The notes under the pieces: generated by a model | Told to the model about the DNA's origin: nothing | What the model saw: the letters and a program-made list of their open reading frames with translations, nothing else | Databases searched by the model: none | Made by a program: the position numbers and the translations under genes | In this document: positions 1 to 11,300 of the stretch, piece by piece | How positions within the stretch are numbered: position 1 is the first letter of the stretch | Layout of the letters: each line of letters begins with the position of its first letter | Assembly: GCA_031213475.1 (NCBI GenBank) | Contig: JARUPZ010000013.1 | Span: 4,196,739 to 4,260,738, forward strand | From: Nereocystis luetkeana | Taxonomy: Eukaryota; Sar; Phaeophyceae; Laminariales; Laminariaceae | DNA length: 64,000 nucleotides | Reading direction: 5' to 3'

Positions 1-242
1 CGAAAAGCCGGCTCACACGTTTTGAATATCGCCATCGAATATCTCGCTCTCGTCTGGTCCCTTCGCCGTCTCCCCTCTTGGGCATACTTCAAGTCGCCAC
101 TGCTGTTGTCTATGATTGGTACTTGCTCGTGAGAAGCGACGTCATCACTATTGATATGAGAGATTGTACGTTCGTTTTATACTTCGTATATACCTATAGA
201 ATATCTGCTGGCATGATTTCATATGATAAACCGGTTAATGTC

Positions 243-340
243 TTAACCCTTTTAGAACCGCAGTCCCGTTCTGGGGACAAACCGGTCAAATTTCAAGTAG
301 GTTTGTCCCCAAACGGGACCGCGGTTCTAAAGGCCGTCAA
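243..340. repeat. MITE-2 hairpin, copy 1
   Basis: About 98 bp imperfect palindrome: arms read roughly TTAACCCTTTTAGAACCGCA, then GTCCCGTTCTGGGGACAAAC, around a short loop TCAAATTTCAAG, then the reverse complement. The same structure recurs at 6326, 33151, 50264, 52694, 53463, 59271 and 59722, so it is a dispersed non-coding family and not a one-off terminator. No coding capacity. Confidence 0.85.
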
Positions 341-859
341 TGCCAGCAATAAACAGCAGCACCATGGGAGTATCATATACGAGATGGTACAATATAATAC
401 AACGTCGTAAAATATCAAGGCAGCAGACTGATATTGTTGTCAACAACAAACGGCAGCAGCATTATAGCCGAATATATACGCTGTGCCAAAAAAAAGGGGC
501 AACCCCCCCCCCAGACTAATAATAACATGGCTGTCTGGTCTATGCACTTCAGATTTTGAGCTCCAGGTTTTGAACCGATTGCATTTTCAGCTGTGAAGTT
601 CACAAGTCGAAACAGTATTTCTACGCGAAAAACTCCGATTTATGGTCCGTGCAGAGATTCGATAAAACGTCGAGACCAACTAACTGCTGTAGTTCTGGTC
701 TAGCGCTACGAAGAGACGCGCCGAGTGCGCTGCACTGCGGGTAGGACCCTAGCGTCTGAGCCCACGCTGACTGCCTCTGGTCTGGTGGTGAAGAGGCTTG
801 CCGAGAGAGCTAGAGCCAAGCTGTCTTGGAACTTAGTATTTTAACACAGATGTGACTGA

Positions 860-860
<1 letters not shown>

Positions 861-899
<39 letters not shown>
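861..899. repeat. (CTG)n microsatellite
   Basis: About 12-13 uninterrupted CTG units. On the minus strand it would read as a poly-serine run, but the surrounding frames do not look coding. Confidence 0.9.
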
Positions 900-1161
900 A
901 GGCTACGAGTTCGTATCCACGGAGAGGTGGGGGCCGAGTGTGCTTGACTTGGAATCTAGGCCCGAGCTCGCGCCAGCCGATGTAGTCTGGGGACGGATAG
1001 ATGTGCCACCCGCCGACTGCGCGGTGGGCGCGACGCAACGTCGCTATAAAGCTGTGTCACCATCCAACTCATCGATCGTGCTGCTGCTTGCTGTCGTCGT
1101 GGATAGCATCTTGAATTTAGAGACCATCGCATTTTTTCTATTCGAAAAGCTGATGACACAG

Positions 1162-1192
1162 GTCGTCAGATTTTGGGCCAAAATCTGACGAC
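1162..1192. repeat. Perfect 15-bp-arm palindrome
   Basis: GTCGTCAGATTTTGG, one central G, then CCAAAATCTGACGAC: a perfect inverted repeat with a 1-nt centre. It is single-copy in the window, and no terminator-like T run follows. Confidence 0.8.
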
Positions 1193-1528
1193 TTGGGCCA
1201 GCGGATTCTCAAACCAAAGACATTCCGGTCAAATTTTGCATTTCCGGACTGCACAAGCAGGTGTTTTTTTGGGATCGAAAAACACAAATCTGACGTTCGA
1301 ACGAATCGCATAGGGAACACCCCAAGACCTATGCCAGTGAAAAGGCAATTTCCCACCCACAAAGTCGAATTTCACAGATACACACCATATATATTGTTTT
1401 AGAACAAACAACCTTGCTATGGGCACGATTCTTCAAACTAAAAGTTCCAAACTTTTGGGAAACCGCGAAAAACACAATTCTGGGCCCGATGTTGGGCCAA
1501 GATCGGGTTCAGAAAACTCAAGCGGATG

Positions 1529-1563
1529 CTTAGCTCGAAGAGGCGAGGGTTCGAGTCCTCGAC
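1529..1563 (+). other. tRNA-like T-arm fragment
   Basis: TTAGCTCGAAGAGG resembles a pol III A box and is followed at once by CGAGGGTTCGAGTCCTCG, a perfect 5-bp T stem with a TTCGAGT loop. The anticodon arm is missing between them, so this cannot be a working tRNA; it is a pseudo-tRNA or the head of a decayed SINE. Confidence 0.35.
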
Positions 1564-4500
1564 AGACATCGATCGACAAAACCAACGACTGCGTCATGAA
1601 TTCTGAACGGGGGCACTCGCTAGGGGCTCCGACCCACCCGACGGTCACCATGTGCTTGCCCCAGGGTAGTATGTGACGGGTGTTGGCCTGGCGTCGATAA
1701 AAGACGATTCGCCACCGATGTGCGCAAAGCAGATGACGAAATTCCTCGATCTGTCTCGAAAGGGAAAAAAACCCCTTTGGCCAGGTCTGGAAGAAGAGCG
1801 TAGGACGCCGCCGACAAGCTCTCACCCCCTGGCCCATGGATCCACCTGGGACATTCGAGGCCGTCATCTACACTCGCTGGGCTTTCCCGATCCCAATCGG
1901 GTAGATCGTGGGCTGAGTCTATGTCGGGGTCGAAGGTCTATCGTCGCACGAGCCGAGTGAGCTTCATCAGCGTGTCGAAATATTGCGACGAGAAAAAACA
2001 AAGCGCGCCGCCTGCAACCGCTTGAAAATATCAAATGAAAGTCAAACCTTTTCCCCCTTCATTCCCACGGCGACGGTACGAGAACGTCTCCGTCCGTTTC
2101 TTGAAAACACTTTGGTTGGGACAAAACTTTCAAACTTGGCGTTCCCATTGTCACGGGTCTAAATATGTTGGATTCGAATCGTGAAACGCTTGATTGAAAG
2201 TGAACGGGCGCGCGTTGGGCCACACGGCCTCTAGTACTAGACGGATGACTTTCGCTACGCACGAGGAGACGCTTGAGTTTTTTTTGTCAAAAGCACGATT
2301 TCAGCACTCGTCTCCCTGGATTCGATTCGAGCCGGACGAGGCCGCCACTGACAGAGTCGGGAGGGGCGAGTAAGGTGAGGCACCTCCGGCAAACCGCGCA
2401 CTAAAAGATGGACCTCATCTAAAATTAGGTGGGTTTCGGTGAGAAGCCTAGTACGAAGTCGATATTGAAAGCTCGTGAGCTTCCACTTCATGGGTCGTCC
2501 TATATATTTATATGGTGTGGGAGTGCTTTGAGGCATCTGAACTTAGACGCACTGTTAAAAGCGGTTTAATAGGTACGTTCTCATAGTAGTAGTGGCGTGG
2601 TGGCGTCTCACCACGCCGAACACAGACGGCGTTTTTAGCCGAAAATAAGACCTTCAGTTTGCCGTCAGCTTGCATCGGTGACTGCCGATAACCAGCTTCT
2701 TTCGTACAACTGACGGTACAGCACCAGTACAAGACACCCGCTACTAACAATAAACAGGAAAGCTGATGCACCTCGAGTTTTCGCGTGTGGTTCCAATATT
2801 TCTGCGGGATCTTATCGAGGTATCGCTTCGCTTCCCCTCCAAATGAAAGTTATGGGTCGAAATGAAATGAGACCTCTCGGCCACGTTTGCTTTATTCCGC
2901 CAATAATTCCACCATATCTCCGCAGCTTTACGTCTCGTTTTGGTCTTGGAGGTCAGGTGCATCCAACGTGGCCTTCGTGATACCTATACTTTTCATTACG
3001 CCTTGTTGTTTAGACGCTCCCGACGTACGCGCAGACCCGAAACTGGCAATGGTTTTCTGGAACCGTGGTTCAGGGGTTTTCTGGAACTACTGTGGTTAAA
3101 GGGGGGACGACAACCTGTTCGCTTGGTTGTACGTCAACTCTGAGTGCTATCTGTCGTAGCTGACCGTGTGTCCGCGCTGCGCCTGCCCTCATTTAGACCG
3201 GCTTGTCGTCACCCCGATGTACGTTTCTTCTCCGGAACGCGTTTCCACCCGAGTAACCTCATGAGGAACTGCATCGTATAACTCTGGGCAATAAGATTCG
3301 CCCTCCGCATGTATTGCTACAACTTCACAGTAGTAGTAATCTTTGAGGCGGGTGAAGGGGTGGGGGATGCCCTCGCCAGGGGGGAGGATGCCCTCGCCCG
3401 TCGAGGTTACGGTCAGGCAACGGTGCCCTTGCGACAGTCTATGGTTAGTACCGTTTGGTGACACTTTGACAAAACTCTAACCCCGCAAATATCCGGGCAC
3501 TCGTGGTCTCGCCGCGGTGCTTGGTCTCAACGTCTTACCGACGTGGAAGTTGATGCGGTGTGCGGATCCGGTATCGTGGTGGGGAATACTGCGCCCAGAA
3601 ATGCTTAGTTTCTGTAGAGGTGATCTATGAATGGTCCTCGATGTCAGTGGCGGAGGGGGTCATACACATGTACCCCCACCCCGTAAACATCTATGAGGGA
3701 CGTTTTTACGTTTTTCTCAGCAGTTCGGCCCCACACGATGCCTGTTTGGCCGTTATCCGTGGCGACATGTGTCACAAACAACGGGTAGGGTATGCCATGG
3801 GAGCCGTCTCAACGAACCTCCCCCACGGCCATGAGTTACCTCCGCGCTGACCGGTAACGCACCCAGCTATGCTCGTATGCTGCCGGTGATTATCCGCTCT
3901 CGCTCCTCCACGGACAAGTCGGGTACCTCAGGATACGTCGCCGGAGTTCGAGTACAGTACGCGATCGACTGCCAAGAAGGGGGCAAGAGTGTTGCGGCAC
4001 AGTGCAGTGTGCTGTTGTCGCCCAGCGGACTAGTCCGCAGTCAACCAGCCAGAGCTCTAACGCACGCAGTCTCAGACGAACCAGAGACCTCCCGAGGCGA
4101 CAAACCCTCGGCATACTGGAAACGCCGAGGTCCCCGTTTGATACTACAGTGTTTTGGCAGCATACGGTTTCACCCTGGCCCGATCCGAGTAACGCGCGTT
4201 AACCCGCATCGTGTAGAGGGTTCCTGAGGGTGTACATCTTGGGTGACTCTGAATACTTCCGTCTACCCTCTCTGAGTCGCTCTTTGCGACACGTCCCCCC
4301 ACGAGTGCGGAATGAACGAAAGGTACCTTCGTCGGGAGTCGTCTCCCGCCTTCTCCTCTACGAGAGTACCACCTGGCGAAGGGTTCAACGGAGGCCTCTG
4401 TGTATCCCCGCACCCTAAGCTAATTGCCATACTGAACGACGACAGGAGGGCGTTTTCTGTCACTGTCGGATAACTTCACAGGAAATTCCGCCTGGAGCGA

Positions 4501-4768
4501 GAGATGGCACCTCCGCCCACGATTGGCTCGAACGAGCTGTCTCCAAGGAGCCGATGTGTATGTATGCGCACGATACCCTTCGCTTGTTCGCAAGGCTGTG
4601 AGAGTTGGCTGGACTTCACTCCTGCAACCATTGCTGATATAATGGCTAGGTGTGGCGAAGTGAGTTAACTGATTGAATTACATCTTTCGTATTAAAATTT
4701 TCCTAAAACAAACAAACGTGCTGCATGTAACCCGAGACATGAAAAATGCAGACGCCACCCAATCTACC

Positions 4769-4877
4769 TATTACCGGGGACCATAGTTAATAGGACCTAT
4801 GGTAGACATAAAAACCTAGATATTTAACCATTTTTACTAACAATATTTGGTCCCATGAACTATGGTCCCCCGTAATA
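4769..4877. mobile_element. MITE-1, copy 1
   Basis: About 109 bp, ends TATTACCGGGGACCATAG and CTATGGTCCCCCGTAATA, that is terminal inverted repeats of about 28 bp; the middle carries the family signature ATAAAAACCTA..TATTTAACCATTTTTAC and CAATATTTGGTCC. No coding capacity. Sister copies start at 12744, 17839, 28653, 32277, 49180, 51358, 54416, 55759, 59884, 60036 and 61859. Confidence 0.9.
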
Positions 4878-4930
4878 GGCCAACTACTAATAGATGCAAT
4901 TCCTAGCCAACTAATAACTAGTCGGGCGAC

Positions 4931-5371
4931 ATGTACTTAACAATATATGTATATACACTATACTCTACCAACTCGAAACCCTACCTGTTAGGCCTGGTCG
5001 GCGGCACGGCTGCGAAAGCAGAACCTCGATTTACTCGTAGCGCAATGCCACTGCAAAAGTCGAATGTATCTGTAGTGAAATATGACCACTCACCCAAGTC
5101 CTTCTCCTCCTTCTCCAGGGCGAGCCAAATTCGAGTGCTATTAAATCCGTCCCCTGTATTTGGTTTTGTTTCTGCCGACAATACACTACAATTATACCAG
5201 GAAATGCTTGCCGGGAAGAAAGAACGTTTGGGGAGAGGCAACATTCGAGACGTTTTCCTGGTCGACTACCACGGCCGGAAACTCGTGCTCAAGACCCTCC
5301 GAGAGGACTTTGTGGCAACCGCGACGCGAACGAAGAAAATGCACCGGTGGGAAGCCGCGGCTCTAGATGCG
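4931..5371 (+). CDS. Kinase exon 1 (N-lobe start)
   Basis: Open from an ATG at 4931; residues 99-110 form the glycine loop, Lys121 is the ATP lysine, Glu141 the alpha-C glutamate. It ends ...GATGCG before donor GTGAGG (5372). Joining to exon 2 gives LDA-VRGHPN in phase 0. The first 90 residues are not kinase domain and the true start may lie in an unseen upstream exon; an in-frame ATG also exists at codon 39. Confidence 0.75.
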
Positions 5372-8300
5372 GTGAGGGGGTGAAATGAAAGACAGACATC
5401 ATTCGTAGCAGTCGATATTATTCAGGAACTCCCGACAATAGGATGGTTGCAATTGCCATCATGTCGCTAACATGTGGGAAATAGCGAAAAAGGATAGCTG
5501 AAATTGTCGTGACGCCGCTTATATCTAGGAACTCGCGAAACAGAAGGTATGTAAGCGTCATCACCTTGGGTGCGCTGGTTGAAAAAGCTGCCCCCGTCGC
5601 CCTTGTCTGCTCACACGGCAAGGCCCCCACCCCGGGTGGTAATGAGCTGGTTGCTCACCGCCTGCATCGCAATGTTATTAAATACACCACTCTCTGCTGT
5701 GTCTCCACGGGTATGTGTTTCTGTGTTGATTTGCCGTATGGAATCGTTGGTCGAACGTTCTCATTCCTGTCCTTCGGGGGGGTCTCGGTCGACGGTCGTG
5801 GGCTCGGCTTCAGCCAGATCAAAAGAAGTCCCCATTATCTTTTTTGTCGAGGTGAAACATGCAGTAAGTAGTAGCTTGCGTGCGCTCGAAACAAACAAAT
5901 GGAAGAGAGGCGTTTTGGATACTCGGGGGAGGTTTTTGCTCAAACGCATGGGAGTTGCCACTTGTTTTTGTCAAGCTCGCCGGGGAGATCATGTAATTCT
6001 ACCCATCTTTGTTGTGTGTACGTACAAACACAAAAAGAAAGGCCACGTATGTCCGTATTACCTGCCGTATCGTACAACAACCCCGCGTCAGGTTGGCAAA
6101 CTTCCAAGCTTTTTCACCAGGAAATGCCATGTACCGGAGATTGCCGCGGCTTGTAGCTGTTGCGGGTCGCACACATTCCCGACCTACCGGGGACCACCCC
6201 ATTCCCCCCCCCCCCCTCCCCCACTACCACCACGCTCGTGTGGATACGGTGTTTTCGCGAAGAGTTCGGTTGGGTTGGGTTTCTTGTATTCTGTGTCCCA
6301 ACCCGCGAAAAAAACACAATATTCATCAACCCTTCCAGCACGGCAGTCCCGTTTTGGGGGCCAACTATTTAGACTTTGAGTGGTTCGTCCCCAAAATGGG
6401 GCCTCAGTTCCGAAAGGGTTAAGTCAGCGTACAGAGAGAAACATTGGTTTTGTTGTCAACCAACCGAAGTCACTTTTTGATTTGTAGTCAGGGACTCTAC
6501 CGACGTGTGGGCTCTACCGACGAAATGTGTTTTTGCTGGGGGGGAAATGGGACAAAAAATACAGCTTTCAGCCTGCCGAGCACTGTTGGGTTGGGTAACT
6601 CGTCGGGTTGGTTTGCAAACGGACGGATTATCATGTGCTTCGTTGCCTACTTTCAGCTTCACCTCTTTTAGCTACTTAGCTTCTCATGCTTGTCGGCTGT
6701 AAGTTTTTTCATTTCCCATACGTACGAAATTGGACTATATAGCGCAAACACGCCTCTTAATCTGAAAAGGTCCGAGGGCATCCCAACATCGTCGGCCTTC
6801 TGGGTTCCTGCGGAACAACCCACTTGTCGGAGTATCTGCCCGTCTCTCTGGACAAGCTAGTGCTGTCCTCCCAGGAGCTTCTCCCCATCGAAAGGGTGGT
6901 CAGGATTGCTCGCGACGCCGCCCGCGGGCTGCAGGGGCTGCACGAGGTTCCTGGCGGGGCCGTGGTCCACTTCGACTTGAAGCCTCACCAGCTGATGCTG
7001 GGGGTGAACGGTATAGCGAAGATCAACGATCTGAACATGTGCCGCTTCACTGGGATCGATGACGACGGTGACACTTGCCCCTTCACGGAGTCCCACGCTT
7101 CGCGACCTGGTACGTACGTATGCATGTCATACCTGGTACATGTTATACCTGGTATATGTTATGTGTGTTGGCACATGAATACATCGTGTTCCCCTACGTG
7201 TAATATTTACAGGAGCAGATGCGCGGTTTCAGATTCGTAGTCGGAAGTATTGGGGGGGACGTGGCGTGATCCTTTTTGGAGATTATACACGGCAGACGCT
7301 CGGTACCTCTCAGTGCATCGTTCGCCGTCGACTGATATATATGTGTTTCTTTGCCCAAAAGCCTACGATATCCAAACTACCGAACGCCCAACAGCGAGCG
7401 ACCCCCTCCACGCGGATGAGCATAAGGTCATCACACGCCTCGAATCGGTGCTTTCCTCCCCTCCGGTGCAGTGACGCCTTCCCAAGGTAGATCAAACCTA
7501 TACCCAACGTGTACTCGACGACGCTGCTCGCCCGGGGGTCCTCTGGAGCGTATCAACGCTAACGTGCTCGTTTTTTGCTGCTGATGTTACCCCCCGTGTT
7601 TAACGTTGTCAGGGCCTTGGCGGTCGCCAGAGAACATCGCGGGAGAGGTGAGGCATGCAGTTCAGTATGCAGTCCCCTTTGGTATATCCTGTAGCTCACC
7701 CTGTAGCTAGTAGGAAGGGTGCGGTTGTTCTGTGGGAGGCGGGGTGCTAGTTCGCGCGATCACACTATTTATATCCCTGCTGGCTTTCGATGAGAACGCC
7801 AGGACTTGCACGCGAAATGCAGTTTTGTCGAATACCCGCGGTGTTGTGTCGGGGGGGGAGGAGGGGAGGCGACTGTCTTTCGACCGCAAGCATGCGCCTG
7901 GCGGAACGGTAGCCGAGCCTGCAACACCAGAGCACGCGGTTCGGGATGATTGACGGGTATGGGTGGGTACCTTTTTCTTCTGTCGGGCATTATCGTGTTG
8001 ACGCTTACAGTTCGGGTTTGCGATGATCAACTGAGTGTTCCGAAGAATTTGTCGCGCTCCGTCAATTGTTTTTGTGTTGGTATATCTTAGGTCAGTCACA
8101 TTCGGTTAATACCCCCAACAAGATACTACGCCGGCAAGTCGAAGCGAAGTCTACAAAAAGCTAAAAACACCTCAAAAATCAAACACGACGAGCTTGAAAG
8201 CAGAGGTGCGTATGTACGATACAGCAGCAGTAGGTGTTGTCGTGTTGTTCGAGTCACCTAATTCGAATCCAAGGCTGATGCACGAACCAAAGCCTGATGC

Positions 8301-11300
8301 ATGGCGTACTTCGTACACTGCTGTGTATTGTTCTAGCGTCCCGCCGATTGCCGCAGCTTATCCCGTACCTCCTACATGTGTTTGAGCCAGCCTTGCGCTA
8401 TATAGGGAAGGAATATGCTGCACACTTTCCCAAATATGTTTTCACGTACGCAGTGTACACACCGTAGTTTTTTCTGAGAGCGTGGGCGCAAATCGTCAGG
8501 AGCTCTTTAACACGTTGAGAATAACCCCTCACGTTTTCGGGAACAAAAAGACTAGGAGTTAAAGTAGGCTAACTTTTGTCCTGAGCGACTGCTTTATTAA
8601 CGACTCCTTTCCTGTTGGTTTTGTAGCTTCACTTCGTTTTGAAAGTATCCAAACCCCCTCCACCCACCTCTGCTCTAGACTCTCGTTCACGCTACGAACT
8701 TAGAGACGGTTTTTATGTTCGGTGAGGTCTGTCGTTCCTGCGTGGGGGACCCAACGCTTTTCAAGTCGCCGGCTGGGCTACGACGAAGCACCTACTGGTA
8801 GTAGATAAACCCAGCGCTTACCCGCACCCTTCGCCCGTGCTACAGTACATGGTACACGCTACTGGTTTACCTTTTCCCTTATTTTAATCTTCCGGCGGAT
8901 TGGAAAAAAAAAACTTAAGCTCACCACACTCCCACGTTCAAATTTCGTATCGTGTGTTGATTTAACCCATAGCTCCCGTTGCAACATTAGAGCAGGCTGC
9001 TGTTACCACTGTCGCTTGAGCACGTTGACCAGACCTGATGACCCCCGAGAGGGGAAAGTGCCGTGGGGATAGCCATTCAGAGAGAGTCATCTCTCCCGGG
9101 TAGTGTGGGACTTGCGCGAGCTCACCCACTAAAAAAAACCGAGGCTATGAGGCCTTCCCGCCGGACTTGGTCCATTTACGGTCCACCCTATCCGTTGGGG
9201 CGTTGGTCCTCAGTCTTGACCCTACTGCACCCTCGACCGCAATAATGTACCATGTATGCTGATACAGGGGTACACGACAGGGAAAAAGAAAAAATAACAA
9301 GGGTCCGCCCTCCCCAGGCCGGAATGAAAATAAAACCAGTGGTGGAACTCCTGTACGACGAATATGAATATCATTTAAATTTTCGTTTTTCTTTGTTTCT
9401 TCTTGGATAACAAGTCTCGGAAATTGTAAGGGGGGCGTCAGCTGGGCTCGTGCATTCGTCAGAAATTATATAAGGGGGTCGATTGCTTTCGTGCTAACCT
9501 GGTTATTCGCATGTGGCTAGAGAGCCCCCATTCTCTCAGAGACCCCGTACCCCCCCCACCCCCTCCGTCTGTCTAAGAAACCCCACCCCCTCTTCGTTCC
9601 CGACGTTATCTCGGTTGTTCTGCACGTAAACGCCCCCTTCCTGCCGTGGTTGGGCGCTGTTCGACCCTGTGGTACGCTTCCTTCAGCCCCTCACAGAGAA
9701 GCTCGACATCTACAGCATGGGGATGGTATTCTACTCGATGCTAGCGGGGCACCCGCCTTTCGAAGGAGAGAAGGGGGCTCTCAAAAATATCATGGAGGGA
9801 ACGCCTCCCAAGGTCGACCGCTCCTGGAACAGTGACTTCATGGATGTAAGTGATACCGTGCACGTAGTCTCGACAGCATTTATCTACGGTCCGGACATTT
9901 CCTATTTGTTCAGGACAGACGTTTGCCACGGTCCGTGAAGCAGAGCCTTAACCTTACTCCCTTTGCGACCACACTCTCGCTTTTCGGAAGGACAAATTTA
10001 CTTGAAATTTGAGCCAGATTTTTAAGTGTCTGCACTCAGCATTGCAGTGCTGAACGTGTTGAGCTCAGTTCTCAGTTATCACCCCTTTAATACTCGGCGG
10101 GGGTGGAAAACGTGGAAAATAAATGGCGACTGTAGCGTCGGGCCACAAGAAGCAGTGCGGGGTGCTGAGGTATGGAGGGGTGTTTCCGAGGTGTAGCGGT
10201 AGGAACTACTGTACATGAGGACACGCGCGCACCATTTCCCTACTCTGGGGAGGGGGCGAGGGGGGCGGGGGCGGGGGCGGGGGTACTCGACATCATGCAT
10301 GACCGTCGTTGTATGTATGCCCAAAGACCCTCGCATCAACATAAGGCCTGGACGGAGCACGGTCGGGTTTTCACCGACCAGGCAGACATTGATTGCACCG
10401 AGCGCGAAGCGCCGTGATGTGTTTGGTGGGCTGCATGAAGGGTGAGCTGAATCCTACGAAGGACCGCTTGTAAGGCGGGTTTGCTTATGGGTGATAACCT
10501 CCATTAGGGGGAGGGGGGGATAGTTATCAGAACCTCCGATGGGTCCGAACTTGGGTATCCCCCCCTATATACCCATCATGTTCGGTTCTGGTCATGTGTT
10601 CCACACCTCGGACATGCCATCGATTCCTTCTTGATGATCTAGACCTTCTAAGGAAGATCTATCCCGATCTTGTACACTCTAGCTCGTGTTGACGGGTGGG
10701 GCCTGTACAATCTGCATGATGTCGCGTATGTTTTCCTGGGTTGGATCTGTACCATGTAGATCCTGCGCAACCTCTCACGACGGGACGCGAGGATTAGATG
10801 ATATATCTGTAGAGAGATAGATAGATATAGCATGATCTATCAGTCCGAGGTGTGCTGCGTTCCCACGTAGACGCTTCGTGATGCCACACCTCTCCTGGTG
10901 TTTTGGTCGATATACGTGCGACCCAACAGAGTGTCGGAAGCAGTAGGGCAGAGTGTAGCGATCTGCAGAGCTTACGACTTGTTCGATATTCGGCCCGATT
11001 GGCTTAGGGCTAGGATTATGGTTGTGCACTGACTGGCCCAAGGCTAGTTACCACTCGTCTCGTACACGACGACACTAAACCATTTTATCGGATGTCATAT
11101 GATAAGACTCTCTAATGGAGAACCCTATAGCGTAAGGATCTGCACAAAGTAGCGAGACTCGAGGTCGAGTGGTGTGTCACATCGGAATATGTATATATAC
11201 ATAAGAAGGGCGTGTTGCTGTACACGTCTTCAGCTGAGTCCGGAATGTACTAGCGTGGTTTTGTGCCGCCATGCTGACTCGGACCCAACCTCGCGTCCTC

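Larger units (their letters stand above)
1..4768. other. Gene-poor stretch upstream of the kinase gene
   Basis: I recognise no gene here. Several open frames of 60-150 codons exist on both strands but none matches a family I know and none shows clear splice-bounded coding character. Supported contents are a MITE-2 hairpin (243-340), a CTG microsatellite (861-899), a perfect short palindrome (1162-1192) and a tRNA-like T-arm (about 1529-1563). Upstream exons of the kinase could lie in this stretch, but I cannot point to one. Confidence 0.5.

Noticed and set aside
243-340. Rho-independent-type terminator
   Set aside because: The hairpin is large, has no T run, and is a dispersed family in a eukaryotic genome.
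1433-1867. 144-codon minus-strand frame
   Set aside because: It contains the tRNA-like T-arm and no recognisable domain; probably chance.
5570-6379. 269-codon open frame on the + strand
   Set aside because: It lies in kinase intron 1, runs through a MITE-2 hairpin and a long C-run, and has no family resemblance.
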